DNA of 64,000 bases, from contig CAJJWN010000009.1 of assembly GCA_905196835.1 (NCBI GenBank), positions 24,293-88,292 on the forward strand, in the 5' to 3' direction. Origin of the DNA: an uncultured Prevotella sp. Its GTDB lineage: Bacteria > Bacteroidota > Bacteroidia > Bacteroidales > Bacteroidaceae. Of the stretch, positions 7,264-15,120 are shown one piece after another (position 1 is the first letter of the stretch; each line of letters starts with the position of its first letter). Position numbers and translations under genes: made by a program. The notes beneath the pieces are model-generated. The model had not been told where the DNA came from and did no database searches. It was given only the letters and a program-made list of their open reading frames with translations.

Positions 7264-8175
7264 TTAAACTGTTTGACTTTTCATCAACGACATGAAGCAA
7301 TCTTCTACCGAAGGGCGTATCCGTTTTACTTCAACGCCTGTATGTCCGCGCTGTTGCAGATACTCCGTCAGGGCAGAAGATGCTGTCACGCCATCCAACG
7401 TAACGTGAATGCTGTCGCCGAAAGAGAATGCCGACGTTGCGCAAGGGCATGACTTCATGTCGCCGAGCAGCCGGTGCATATCGTCGCTGCGCACGGCGAA
7501 CAGATTGGCGGAATAGCTTTCGCATACTTCGCCGGGCGTACCGGTCTGGAGCAGAATGCCGCCTTGCATGAGCGAAATACGGTCGCACCACGACGCTTCG
7601 TTCATGTACGGTGTTGACACGAGCACCGTAATGCCATGTTCTTTGCTTATGCGTTGCAGCATCTGCCAGAACTCCCGGCGCGACACGGGGTCAACGCCCG
7701 TCGTAGGTTCGTCAAGCAGCAGCACACGCGGAGCATGTATTAGCGCACAACAGAGAGCCAACTTCTGCTTCATTCCGCCCGACAGCTTGCCCGCGCGGCG
7801 CGTCTTAAACGGCTCAAGGCGGCTGTAAACGTCTTTTATCAGGCTGTAGTTTTGCTCAACAGTAGTATTGAACACCGATGCGAAAAACCGCAAGTTTTCC
7901 TCAACCGAGAGGTCTTGGTAGAGCGAAAACCTGCCCGGCATGTAGCCGATGCGCCGCCGCAGCTCGCGATAGTCACGTACAACGTCAAGTCCGTCAACCG
8001 TGGCCCGTCCGCCGTCGGGCAGCATCAGCGTCGCCAATATGCGGAATAGCGATGTCTTGCCTGCGCCGTCAGGGCCTATGACGCCGTATATTTCGCCTTC
8101 GCCAACGCTGAAGCTCAAGCCGCGAAGAGTATCGACACGGCCGTAATGCTTGTGTAGATTGTCTACATAAATCAT
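7264..8175 (-). CDS. ABC exporter ATPase 1 (degenerate-site half)
   Basis: 303 residues: Walker A GPDGAGKTS (about 33-41), canonical signature LSGGMKQKL, Walker B VLLLDEPTTGVDP. The switch-region His found as THYMDEA in the partner is replaced, reading STPYMNEAS. A C-terminal extension of about 80 residues follows the ATPase fold, as in YbhF-like exporters. It should heterodimerise with the 6307-7047 ATPase, giving one full and one degenerate nucleotide site. Confidence 0.88.
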   Translation of the reverse strand: MIYVDNLHKHYGRVDTLRGLSFSVGEGEIYGVIGPDGAGKTSLFRILATLMLPDGGRATVDGLDVVRDYRELRRRIGYMPGRFSLYQDLSVEENLRFFASVFNTTVEQNYSLIKDVYSRLEPFKTRRAGKLSGGMKQKLALCCALIHAPRVLLLDEPTTGVDPVSRREFWQMLQRISKEHGITVLVSTPYMNEASWCDRISLMQGGILLQTGTPGEVCESYSANLFAVRSDDMHRLLGDMKSCPCATSAFSFGDSIHVTLDGVTASSALTEYLQQRGHTGVEVKRIRPSVEDCFMSLMKSQTV

Positions 8176-8282
8176 ATTCTTAAAGGTAAAAAAGTAAAAC
8201 GGTAAAAAGGTAAAACAGAATTTTTAAAGGTAAGAAAGTGAGATGGTGAGAAGGTGAGAAAATAAAACTGCTTGCAATGCAA

Positions 8283-8405
8283 ATGGATTATTCACTTTTC
8301 ATTTTTCATTATTCATTCAAACAGAGATGGATTTTTCACTCTTCATTTTTCATTATTCATTCAAACAGAGATGGATTTTTCACTCTTCATTTTTCATTAT
8401 TCATT
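8283..8405. repeat. 44-bp tandem repeat at the end of the hlyD-like gene
   Basis: Nearly three copies of a 44-bp unit beginning ACAGAGATGG (starts 8321 and 8365, with a partial copy from 8283), built of TTTTTCATTATTCATTC words. The last copy supplies the final codons and stop of the hlyD-like gene. A-rich GGTAAAA words follow at 8187-8270. Confidence 0.75.
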
Positions 8406-9296
8406 CAAAAAGTCCGCCTCTCCGTACATTCCGATTTTTAGCATTCCGTCGGTGTTCTTTACCTTGACTTTTACCGCGTAGACAAGATTTGCGCGCTCGT
8501 CGCGCGTCTGTATTGTCTTGGGTGTGAACTCCGCCTTGTCTGAAATCCATGAGACAACGCCTTTATACTCATGACAACCGTCCTCGCCGAGGTCGGCATA
8601 CACCTTGACTTGTTGTCCTATTTTCAGCGATGTAAGCTGGGGCGCGGTGACATAAACACGCAGCGTCATGTCGCTTACGTCCGCGATTTTGAACAAAGGC
8701 TTGCCAGGCACGGCGTATTCGCCCGCCTCGGCATACTTCTCAAGCACCGTTCCGCCGATTGGCGACGTAATGCGGCACTTGCGCAACTGGTCAACTACCT
8801 GCCAACGCTCTATTTCCGCCGCGTCCATCTGTCGGTTCAGGCTGCCCGTGGTGTTGCTTAGTTGCGACAGTTGCGCGTCCAATTGGCGGCGAAGCACGCG
8901 CACGCTGCTCTCCGCGTCGTCAAGTTGCTTACGGTTGGCGGCGTTGTCACGCACCAATGCCGAGTACCGTTTCACTTCCAGCTCGGCCTTCTCCAGTTGT
9001 TGTTTCGTTACGGCGAGCTGCTTGTTTATGTCCGGCCGCTGACTCGCGTAAACTTCTTTCGTCGCGCCGAGCCGCATCGCACGCAGTTGTAGCTGCACCG
9101 TATCAATCAGCCCTACCTGCTCCCCTTTCTCTAACTTCATGCCTTCTTCCACGTCAAAACGCATCAGCCTGCCGGTCTGTTCGGCTGAAACGATTATTTC
9201 CGTAGCCTCAAACACGCCTGTGGCATCATGCTTCATGCCGTCACGGGAACATGCCGCCAATGCTAAAACCGCCAATGCAAATATTATGTTCTTCAT
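8397..9296 (-). CDS. HlyD-family periplasmic adaptor lipoprotein
   Basis: 299-residue membrane-fusion protein bridging the inner-membrane ABC exporter to the TolC-like channel. The N terminus is a lipoprotein signal with lipobox LAAC (Cys at about 16). Then come a biotinyl-lipoyl half-motif (FEATEIIVSAEQTGRL), a coiled-coil hairpin at about 80-155, the second lipoyl half (ITSPIGGTVLEKYAEAGEYA) and a beta-barrel. Similar to YbhG. It lies between the tolC-like gene and the ATPases in the operon. Its last residues Asn-Glu-stop are encoded by a copy of the adjacent tandem repeat. Confidence 0.9.
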   Translation of the reverse strand: MKNIIFALAVLALAACSRDGMKHDATGVFEATEIIVSAEQTGRLMRFDVEEGMKLEKGEQVGLIDTVQLQLRAMRLGATKEVYASQRPDINKQLAVTKQQLEKAELEVKRYSALVRDNAANRKQLDDAESSVRVLRRQLDAQLSQLSNTTGSLNRQMDAAEIERWQVVDQLRKCRITSPIGGTVLEKYAEAGEYAVPGKPLFKIADVSDMTLRVYVTAPQLTSLKIGQQVKVYADLGEDGCHEYKGVVSWISDKAEFTPKTIQTRDERANLVYAVKVKVKNTDGMLKIGMYGEADFLNE

Positions 9297-9342
9297 ATCT
9301 TTACGTTTTTAATGTTTCTTTATTTGAATATATGTTACCGTA

Positions 9343-9392
9343 AAACAGTACAACCGTATAACCCAATAACCGCACAACCTCACAACCCTACA
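9343..9392. repeat. Single arm of AACCGTATAACC words
   Basis: Successive AACCGTAT, AACCCAAT, AACCGCAC, AACCTCAC words between the tolC-like and hlyD-like genes. Same word family as the hairpins at 16.0, 55.9 and 57.1 kb, but without an opposing arm. Confidence 0.5.
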
Positions 9393-10641
9393 AATTATTT
9401 AAGTGCTTTATTTTGTACATTTCCTGCAACAGCTGTATTTCGTGCAGCCGCTTGCCGAGCTGTGCATCGATTACGGCGTTGATGTCGCGAAGCATCTCGT
9501 TCACAGTCTCCGTGCCGTTGGCAACGCGCAGTTCGGCCTTTTCGCGTATGCGTCGGCGCAGCTTTATTATTTCGTCGTCTTGCCTTAGCTGCTCACGCAG
9601 GTTTGCAACAGCACCGCTTTCAAGCTCCGTTTGCAGGCGCGTATTGAACAGAAAGGCGTCGCGCTCCGACTGCACCGTCTGCCGCTCGATGTCAATGTTG
9701 CGCCGGTCGTTGGCCCGTGTGTACAGCGAACCGAAGTTCCACGACAGCGTTACGCCTACTTTATAATAAGCGTCGAAGTCGTCCTTCAGCATGTTCAGCC
9801 CCGGATTGCCGTAGCCACCGCGTGCAAACAGGCCGACATTAGGGCGCAAAGCCACGTTGAGAGATTTCAGCCTGGCATCGAGCAGACGCTCCTGCGCGGC
9901 GTAAAGAGCCAGCTCGGGACGGCTGTTTGCGCCGTTTTGCAGGACAGGAGGCGTCGGCTTGACAAGCGTGTCGCCGTCGCCTATATCCTTTCCGATGAAC
10001 GTTGAAAGCATTTTCAGATACGTGTTGCGCTGCGTCAACAGGCTCGTCTCCCTCTGGCGTGCCTTCACCTGCTCCACTTTCACTGCATCAATGTCGGTCT
10101 GGTTGGCAACTCCGCCCTTCACCATAGCCTCGACCGAAGCAAGAGAAAGCGACAAGTCGTTCTGCAAAACGCCTACTTGCTTTAGCTGTTCGTCAAGCAC
10201 AAGTATGCCGAAAAACAGCTCGTCAATGCGCCGGTTGACGTCATACATAGCCACACTGACATGCTCCCGTCCCACGTCGCCTTGCGCCTCGGCCAAGCGT
10301 TTGGCAGACGACACGGCTCCGCCGTCGTACACCTGTTGGCTGACGGTTATGTTAACGTCATACTGGTCTTTGCTTAACGTCGGTATGTCAACGCCCGGCA
10401 AGGTGATGGGAATTGTCGTAACGTCGCTTTGGTAAGAAGCCGTGCCGCTCACGACGGCCTGCGGCAGCCACGCCTTCGCAGCGTTCTCCACGGTGAAGCG
10501 GCGGCTCTGCTCCACCAGGCCGTACTGCTTTATTACTGGATAATTGCCCTGCGCCCAGGCTTTACACTGCTCCAAAGTGACCTGTGCACGGCCTATACCT
10601 GCGCAAAAGAACATCAATATGCAAACAAAATAGTGCTTCAT
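9388..10641 (-). CDS. TolC-family outer membrane efflux channel
   Basis: Outer-membrane component of the tripartite efflux pump. The chosen ATG at 10641 gives a signal peptide (MKHYFVCILMFFCAGIGRAQ) followed by the TolC start VTLEQCKAWA; the frame is open a further 19 codons upstream, but that stretch lies across the promoter. Two repeats of long helices with short beta segments follow, as expected for the trimeric channel, about 417 residues in all. First gene of the operon; its promoter faces that of the AraC regulator. Confidence 0.9.
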   Translation of the reverse strand: MKHYFVCILMFFCAGIGRAQVTLEQCKAWAQGNYPVIKQYGLVEQSRRFTVENAAKAWLPQAVVSGTASYQSDVTTIPITLPGVDIPTLSKDQYDVNITVSQQVYDGGAVSSAKRLAEAQGDVGREHVSVAMYDVNRRIDELFFGILVLDEQLKQVGVLQNDLSLSLASVEAMVKGGVANQTDIDAVKVEQVKARQRETSLLTQRNTYLKMLSTFIGKDIGDGDTLVKPTPPVLQNGANSRPELALYAAQERLLDARLKSLNVALRPNVGLFARGGYGNPGLNMLKDDFDAYYKVGVTLSWNFGSLYTRANDRRNIDIERQTVQSERDAFLFNTRLQTELESGAVANLREQLRQDDEIIKLRRRIREKAELRVANGTETVNEMLRDINAVIDAQLGKRLHEIQLLQEMYKIKHLNNL

Positions 10642-10670
10642 ATAAATCAGTTGATTGTCGTTTACATTTG

Positions 10671-10698
10671 CAAAGGTAAGGTTACAACATGCACGCAA
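10671..10698 (-). promoter_or_regulatory. Promoter of the efflux operon
   Basis: Minus-strand TACCTTTG (10671-10678) with TTG at 10696-10698, 17 bp apart, close to the Bacteroidota consensus. Transcription would begin near 10664. Confidence 0.6.
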
Positions 10699-10774
10699 CG
10701 TTATCTTATGCTGTCATTAAATGTTCTTTTTGTACAAATACGCTTTCACGCAATGCGGTTTTCACGGTAAAACA

Positions 10775-10804
10775 TTGCCGATAAGTGCTATTTTCGTATT
10801 TTTG
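10775..10804 (+). promoter_or_regulatory. Promoter of the AraC regulator
   Basis: TTG at 10775-10777, 19 bp, then TATTTTTG at 10797-10804: a textbook Bacteroidota promoter. It is divergent from the efflux-operon promoter about 100 bp away, so the regulator could act on both. Confidence 0.7.
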
Positions 10805-10830
10805 CACAATAACAATCAGATAAAAAGGAC

Positions 10831-11739
10831 ATGAAAAACAAATCTCCAGAACGCTTTTCTTTCCATGAATTGAAGTCGATGTTGAGCGGCATAAAGTCGG
10901 CAGACGCACCGGTAAAGTTCATCGGTAAGGACATTGCAATGCTCGGAAGGGACGGCAAGACGCTACAAAACATCCTGCAAACCGACACTCCTTACATAAT
11001 GGAAGACTGCCGCATGGGCTTCGTAAAGAGCGGCAGCATAAGGCTGATGGTGAACCTCATCGAGCGCGAATACGGCGAAGGGACGTTCGCCTTCATATCA
11101 GCCGGCAGCATACTGCAAATCAACGGCATGAGCGAAGACTTCGACCTGTGCGGCATGATGCTCAGCGACGAACGGCTGAAGGCGGCAATGGACAAGGCCA
11201 TGCCTACTTGGTGCAGCGGCAACGCGACGTTTTTCACGGTACACCCTGACGACGAAGATGCCGCCACCATAAGACAAATATTCAGCACGATATGGGATTT
11301 GATTAACAAAGAGCGTTTTCCCGACGAAACGCTTAACGGCCTGATACACGCCGTGATACATTATTACAGCTATCTGAAAGACATTGAAGCTGACACGGCA
11401 CAGCCCGAAACGTCGCGCGGAAAGGAGCTTTTCAACACCTTCATACGCCTTGTAAACCTGCACTCGAAGCACGAACGCAAGCTGCCTTTCTATGCCGACA
11501 AGATGTGCGTGACGCCCCGTTATCTCGGCACAATCGTTAAACAAGCAAGCGGAATAACTGCGAAAGAATGGATTGACCGCGCTGTTGTGACCAACGCGAA
11601 AGTGATGTTAAGATACAGCAGCAGGCAGGTGGCCGAGGTGGCTTACGCCCTCAACTTCCCCAACGTAAGCTTCTTCTGCAAGTTCTTCAAGCACGCCACA
11701 GGCCAAACGCCACAGGAATACAGAGAAAAACGAAACTAA
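10831..11739 (+). CDS. AraC-family transcriptional regulator
   Basis: 302 residues: an N-terminal cupin-like sensing domain (about 20-150) and a C-terminal pair of helix-turn-helix motifs (about 205-300), with KMCVTPRYLGTIVKQASG as the first and RQVAEVAYALNF..SFFCKFFKHATGQTPQEYR as the family signature. It binds DNA as an activator or repressor. Divergent from the six-gene efflux operon, which makes that operon the likely target. Its TAA stop begins one arm of a perfect 40-bp inverted repeat. Confidence 0.9.
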   Translation: MKNKSPERFSFHELKSMLSGIKSADAPVKFIGKDIAMLGRDGKTLQNILQTDTPYIMEDCRMGFVKSGSIRLMVNLIEREYGEGTFAFISAGSILQINGMSEDFDLCGMMLSDERLKAAMDKAMPTWCSGNATFFTVHPDDEDAATIRQIFSTIWDLINKERFPDETLNGLIHAVIHYYSYLKDIEADTAQPETSRGKELFNTFIRLVNLHSKHERKLPFYADKMCVTPRYLGTIVKQASGITAKEWIDRAVVTNAKVMLRYSSRQVAEVAYALNFPNVSFFCKFFKHATGQTPQEYREKRN

Positions 11740-11840
11740 GTGAAGAGTGAAAAACGAAAAGTGAAAAATCCATTTGCTTACACCTTAATACTCAATAAAG
11801 GCAAATGGATTTTTCACTTTTCGTTTTTCACTCTTCACTT
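11738..11840. terminator. Perfect 40-bp inverted repeat between convergent stops
   Basis: Arms 11738-11777 and 11801-11840 are exact reverse complements around a 23-bp loop. Each arm begins at a stop codon: the AraC gene on one side, the DUF4738 gene on the other. It would act as a bidirectional terminator. Words are GAGTGAAAAACGAAAAGTG. Confidence 0.75.
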
Positions 11841-12409
11841 TACTCCTGCTCCACATCGCTGTCGAGCCTCGTGTCCTTAGTGATTGTCATGCTGCCCGAA
11901 TGCGAAACGGTGACAAGCAGCGGCACATAGTCGTCGCTGAGCGCGTCGGGCTGGCCTACACTTGCGGCGAAAACGATGTTGTCTCCGTCAACACGGTCGA
12001 AAACAATGCCGAGCAGCGCGCTTTTCTCAAGATATTTGGCGTTGACATACGATGCAAAGTCCTTCTTGTTGAACGTCTTTTGGAATATCGGCTTCGACTC
12101 ATACGCCATGCCGTCGTCCTTGTGAGACTCTATCGTGACGTCAATCACGTTGTCATAGTATTTGCCGCCTGCGTCGTCAGTTATAATCGGAAGCGATGTA
12201 TCAGCACGCCGCACGATGTTGACGTAACAACTCTGGCCTTTCACCTTCACTTCCTCCATGAATCTTGAGTCCTGCATCTTGACAGGTCCTGAAGGAGCTT
12301 TGGCCGCCGGTTTCTTGGCGATGATGTTGTCGTTGGGCTTCTTCTCGCTGCAAGCAGAGAGAGCCAATGCCGCCACGGCGGCGATGAACAGTGTCTGTAA
12401 TGATTTCAT
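11840..12409 (-). CDS. DUF4738 lipoprotein
   Basis: 189 residues with a lipoprotein signal (lipobox ALSAC, Cys at about 20), an Ala/Lys/Pro-rich linker, then one compact domain matching DUF4738 of Bacteroidales (YYDNVIDVTIESH, QKTFNKKDFASYV, LLGIVFDRVDGDN, DDYVPLLVTV). Probably anchored in the outer membrane or periplasm; no function is known. It has its own promoter: minus-strand TACTTTTG at 12434-12441, with TTTG 19 bp away. Confidence 0.8.
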   Translation of the reverse strand: MKSLQTLFIAAVAALALSACSEKKPNDNIIAKKPAAKAPSGPVKMQDSRFMEEVKVKGQSCYVNIVRRADTSLPIITDDAGGKYYDNVIDVTIESHKDDGMAYESKPIFQKTFNKKDFASYVNAKYLEKSALLGIVFDRVDGDNIVFAASVGQPDALSDDYVPLLVTVSHSGSMTITKDTRLDSDVEQE

Positions 12410-12433
12410 TTTGCCATATTACGTTTTCCGGTA

Positions 12434-12464
12434 CAAAAGTAGTACAAATTAATTAAAAAGCAAA
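12434..12464 (-). promoter_or_regulatory. Promoter of DUF4738 gene
   Basis: Minus-strand TTTG (12461-12464), 19 bp, TACTTTTG (12434-12441). Confidence 0.65.
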
Positions 12465-12492
12465 GCAAAACGCTGTTTCACTTCCGTTATAT

Positions 12493-12523
12493 TTTGAGCT
12501 TAATTCATTTTTCACTACATTTG
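12493..12523 (+). promoter_or_regulatory. Promoter of the DUF4230 pair
   Basis: TTTG (12493-12496), 19 bp, TACATTTG (12516-12523). The ATG at 12533 is only about 5 nt from the expected start, so the leader is very short. Confidence 0.65.
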
Positions 12524-12532
12524 TAACAACTT

Positions 12533-13222
12533 ATGAAAAGATTTGCACTTTATTTCATCCTGTCCGTGCTCATGCTGACAGCCTGCACGGACGGAGACAA
12601 GGCTACGCAAACGGCCAAGCCCGTTGACACCATACCCGTAATGGTGATGCAGATACGCAAATGCTCAAAGCTGTACACCGCAGAATACCGCGTGCGCAAG
12701 ATTGTGACGCACGACGATGACGTGCGCCTTAAAGGCTCGATGTTCAACCAGAAATTCGACTTCTCCATGCCTCTGTCGTCACGGAAAATCGCCATTCCGA
12801 TGGAAGCCAAGCTTAAAGCGTACATAGATTTCGGCTCTTTCTCGGAACAGAACATCGCCGTAAGCGGCGACAATGTGGAGATTACGCTGCCCGACCCGCG
12901 GGTAGAGCTGACCTCGAGCCGCATAGACCATGACGGGATAAAGAAGCACGTAGCCTTCATGCGGTCACGCTTCACCGATGCGGAAATGGCCTCATACGAG
13001 CAGCAGGGCCGCCGACAAATCATACAGAGCATACCGCAGATGGGCATAATCGAGATGGCACGCCAGAGCGCGGCGCACGCCCTCGTGCCCATACTGGCGC
13101 AAATGGGATACAAGGAAGAGAACATCACGATAACATTCCGCAAGGACTTCACCACCGGCGACCTGCCGATGCTCCTTGACGACAACAGCATTGAATATGG
13201 CAAATACAACAAGCAACAATAG
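12533..13222 (+). CDS. DUF4230 lipoprotein (first of a pair)
   Basis: 229 residues: lipoprotein signal (lipobox LTAC, Cys at about 18), then a DUF4230 domain recognisable by MVMQIRKCSKLYTAEYRV, the beta-rich middle with VEITLPDPRVELTS, and the C-terminal helices around ARQSAAHALVPILAQMGYKEENITITFR. The fold probably sits in the periplasm; its role is unknown. The next gene begins inside its last codons and carries a divergent copy of the same domain, so the two likely form a heteromeric unit. Confidence 0.8.
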   Translation: MKRFALYFILSVLMLTACTDGDKATQTAKPVDTIPVMVMQIRKCSKLYTAEYRVRKIVTHDDDVRLKGSMFNQKFDFSMPLSSRKIAIPMEAKLKAYIDFGSFSEQNIAVSGDNVEITLPDPRVELTSSRIDHDGIKKHVAFMRSRFTDAEMASYEQQGRRQIIQSIPQMGIIEMARQSAAHALVPILAQMGYKEENITITFRKDFTTGDLPMLLDDNSIEYGKYNKQQ

Positions 13223-13841
13223 GGAGGGACGCAACCTGTGGGCGTCGATAGTGCATGGCGTTGGCCGGATAAAGCTATACGCGATAGCCGCAATCGTGGC
13301 GTTGGTCATCATAGCGTCGGCATATCTCGTCAGGCAATGCCGCGGCAACACCATAACGGCTTACACGAACGACAGCATCGACGTAACGCCGACGCAGGTG
13401 CTAGCTATGAAAGAAATAGGCGAATGGGAATTCCTGTCGGTCGAGGACGAGGAAATGGTTGACACCGTAAGGCGCAGGCTCTTCGGCACGGACGAGCTAA
13501 TACGCATATACAAAGGTACGCTGCGCCTCGGCATAGACCTCGGAGAAACCCGCGCCGACTGGGTAACGGTAAGCGGAGACACGCTGCGCGCGGTGCTGCC
13601 ACGGGTGAAGCTGCTCGACGAAGACTTCATTGACGAGGCCGCCACGCAGGCTTTCTTCGAGTCTGGCACATGGAACGACAAGGCGCGCAGCGACCTTTAC
13701 CACCGCGCCAAGGCAAGGATGAAGGCGCGATGCCTTACAAAAGAGAACATCGCAAGCGCCGAAGACAACGCCCTGAAACAGTTTTTCCAGATGTTCAAGA
13801 CCATGGGCTTCAAGACCGTAGAAGTGAGGTTTGAACGCTGA
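13197..13841 (+). CDS. DUF4230 membrane-anchored protein (second of a pair)
   Basis: About 214 residues from the ATG at 13197, which overlaps the upstream gene by 26 bp; a further in-frame ATG lies at 13176. One N-terminal membrane helix (about 25-45), then a DUF4230 domain in which EIGEWEFLSVEDEEMVDT replaces the equivalent block of the partner and VLPRVKLLDEDFIDEA follows. It lacks a lipobox. Overlap and shared domain argue for joint function. Confidence 0.78.
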   Translation: MANTTSNNREGRNLWASIVHGVGRIKLYAIAAIVALVIIASAYLVRQCRGNTITAYTNDSIDVTPTQVLAMKEIGEWEFLSVEDEEMVDTVRRRLFGTDELIRIYKGTLRLGIDLGETRADWVTVSGDTLRAVLPRVKLLDEDFIDEAATQAFFESGTWNDKARSDLYHRAKARMKARCLTKENIASAEDNALKQFFQMFKTMGFKTVEVRFER

Positions 13842-13850
13842 AAGCGTATT

Positions 13851-13932
13851 GAATTAAGAATTAAGAGTTAAGAATTAAGAAATAATGCCTCGTTGGTAAT
13901 TTTCTTAATTCTTAACTCTTAATTCTTAATTT
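13851..13932. terminator. Word-built bidirectional hairpin
   Basis: Arms 13851-13882 and 13901-13932 (32 bp, one mismatch) made of TTAAGAA/TTAAGAG heptamers, between convergent genes. The right arm overlaps the last codons of the minus-strand gene. Confidence 0.7.
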
Positions 13933-14624
13933 ACCATACAGAACACTCCTGCCCCAATGAAAAGCACTCCCACAACAACACCTATCCAACGCTGAACGAT
14001 GTGCATCCTACGCCTTACGGCGTCAGTTCCGCCCAAGCCGTAAGCCACGACCCACGCCAGAAGCACGGCCGGAAGCGACGTGGCTACAGCGAACACTACC
14101 GGCAAGAGCCAGCCCGACGGCGACTGCGCCGCCAGCGGCAGCAACATGCCGAAGTACACTATGGCACTCTCCGGACAGAAAGACAGGGCCAGCAACACGC
14201 CCAGCAGCAAGCTCCCCCACGCTCCGCTGAAGCGGCGGCCATGCGCAGGAACGGCAGGGCAATGCTCGTGGCGGTGCAGAAAACGGTCGAGAATAAAATA
14301 CAGCCCGATTAATATCAGCACTGGCGCAAGCACCCTTTCACCCCACTCCCCAAACCATCGGCCTACGGCCTCAATGCCTCCGCTGCCGCGAAGCACTACG
14401 ACAAGCGCGATGCCGAGCAGCGAATAGGCCAGCAGGCGGCCAAAGGTGTAAGCAAGACCTTTGACAAACACACTGCGCGGCCGGTGCGCATCCTTGGCAA
14501 TATAGCCCATTGCAGCTATGTTGGCGGCCAGCGGACACGGGTGCAAAGCCACTATGAGGCCGAGCAGGAAGGCCGTGATTACAGGAAAACCGTTGTTTCC
14601 CAGTATATTCTGAACAAGCTCCAT
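13926..14624 (-). CDS. DsbD/CcdA-superfamily membrane protein, ArsG-like
   Basis: 232 residues with about six hydrophobic helices. The N-terminal VALHPCPLAANIAAMGYI block and the second-half LSFCPESAIVYFGMLLPL block are the repeated Cys-Pro helices of the DsbD/CcdA superfamily and resemble ArsG, proposed to export aromatic arsenicals. A central HRHEH stretch could bind metal. No arsenic genes are nearby, so the substrate is open; thiol-electron transfer is the alternative. It has its own promoter at 14647-14677. Confidence 0.65.
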   Translation of the reverse strand: MELVQNILGNNGFPVITAFLLGLIVALHPCPLAANIAAMGYIAKDAHRPRSVFVKGLAYTFGRLLAYSLLGIALVVVLRGSGGIEAVGRWFGEWGERVLAPVLILIGLYFILDRFLHRHEHCPAVPAHGRRFSGAWGSLLLGVLLALSFCPESAIVYFGMLLPLAAQSPSGWLLPVVFAVATSLPAVLLAWVVAYGLGGTDAVRRRMHIVQRWIGVVVGVLFIGAGVFCMVN

Positions 14625-14646
14625 TCTACCTTAAAAACATTTTATG

Positions 14647-14677
14647 CAAAGGTAATGCAAGCCGAGAGAAATACAAA
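14647..14677 (-). promoter_or_regulatory. Promoter of the ArsG-like gene
   Basis: Minus-strand TTTG (14674-14677), 19 bp, TACCTTTG (14647-14654). Confidence 0.65.
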
Positions 14678-14894
14678 ATAAAACCGAGAGAAACGCGGTT
14701 TTATTTTTATTTCCGAGCGCAGCTTACCTTATCCAAAGGTAATGCAAATACGGCAAAACGTAAACAGCAAAACTTTTATTTAAGAAAACTTTACATTTCC
14801 TGCCATCACAAAAAAGTAGTTGCTTGCCCACTTTACACGCATTCACAACCTATTGACTGTCAACGAATTAGCAATACACCGCAAATCACGGTGC

Positions 14895-14976
14895 GAAAGA
14901 CCGTCTTTCGTCCTCCGAAAGGCCGTCTTTTGGCACGCGAAAGACGGCCTTTGACATGGCAAAAAGCCACAACTGT
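14895..14976. repeat. 22-bp-period near-palindrome array 3
   Basis: Units start at 14895, 14917 and 14939 (exactly 22 bp apart): GAAAGACCGTCTTTC, GAAAGGCCGTCTTTT and GAAAGACGGCCTTTG, with a weaker fourth near 14962. It lies in the 496-bp gap ahead of the serine acetyltransferase gene; the rest of that gap holds promoters and AT-rich spacer. Confidence 0.85.
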
Positions 14977-15064
14977 GAAAACCCGAGGCCGCCAGGCGCA
15001 CGGCAGTGCGCTGCACGGCTACGCGGCACCAACAAGCAAACCTGATTAATAAAGATGTAAAAAA

Positions 15065-15096
15065 TTTGGCTCGTAACGATAAAACGATTAAATTTG
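15065..15096 (+). promoter_or_regulatory. Promoter of serine acetyltransferase gene
   Basis: TTTG (15065-15068), 20 bp, TAAATTTG (15089-15096), then the ATG at 15121. Confidence 0.7.
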
Positions 15097-15120
15097 CACA
15101 CAATATTGACACACCACAGA

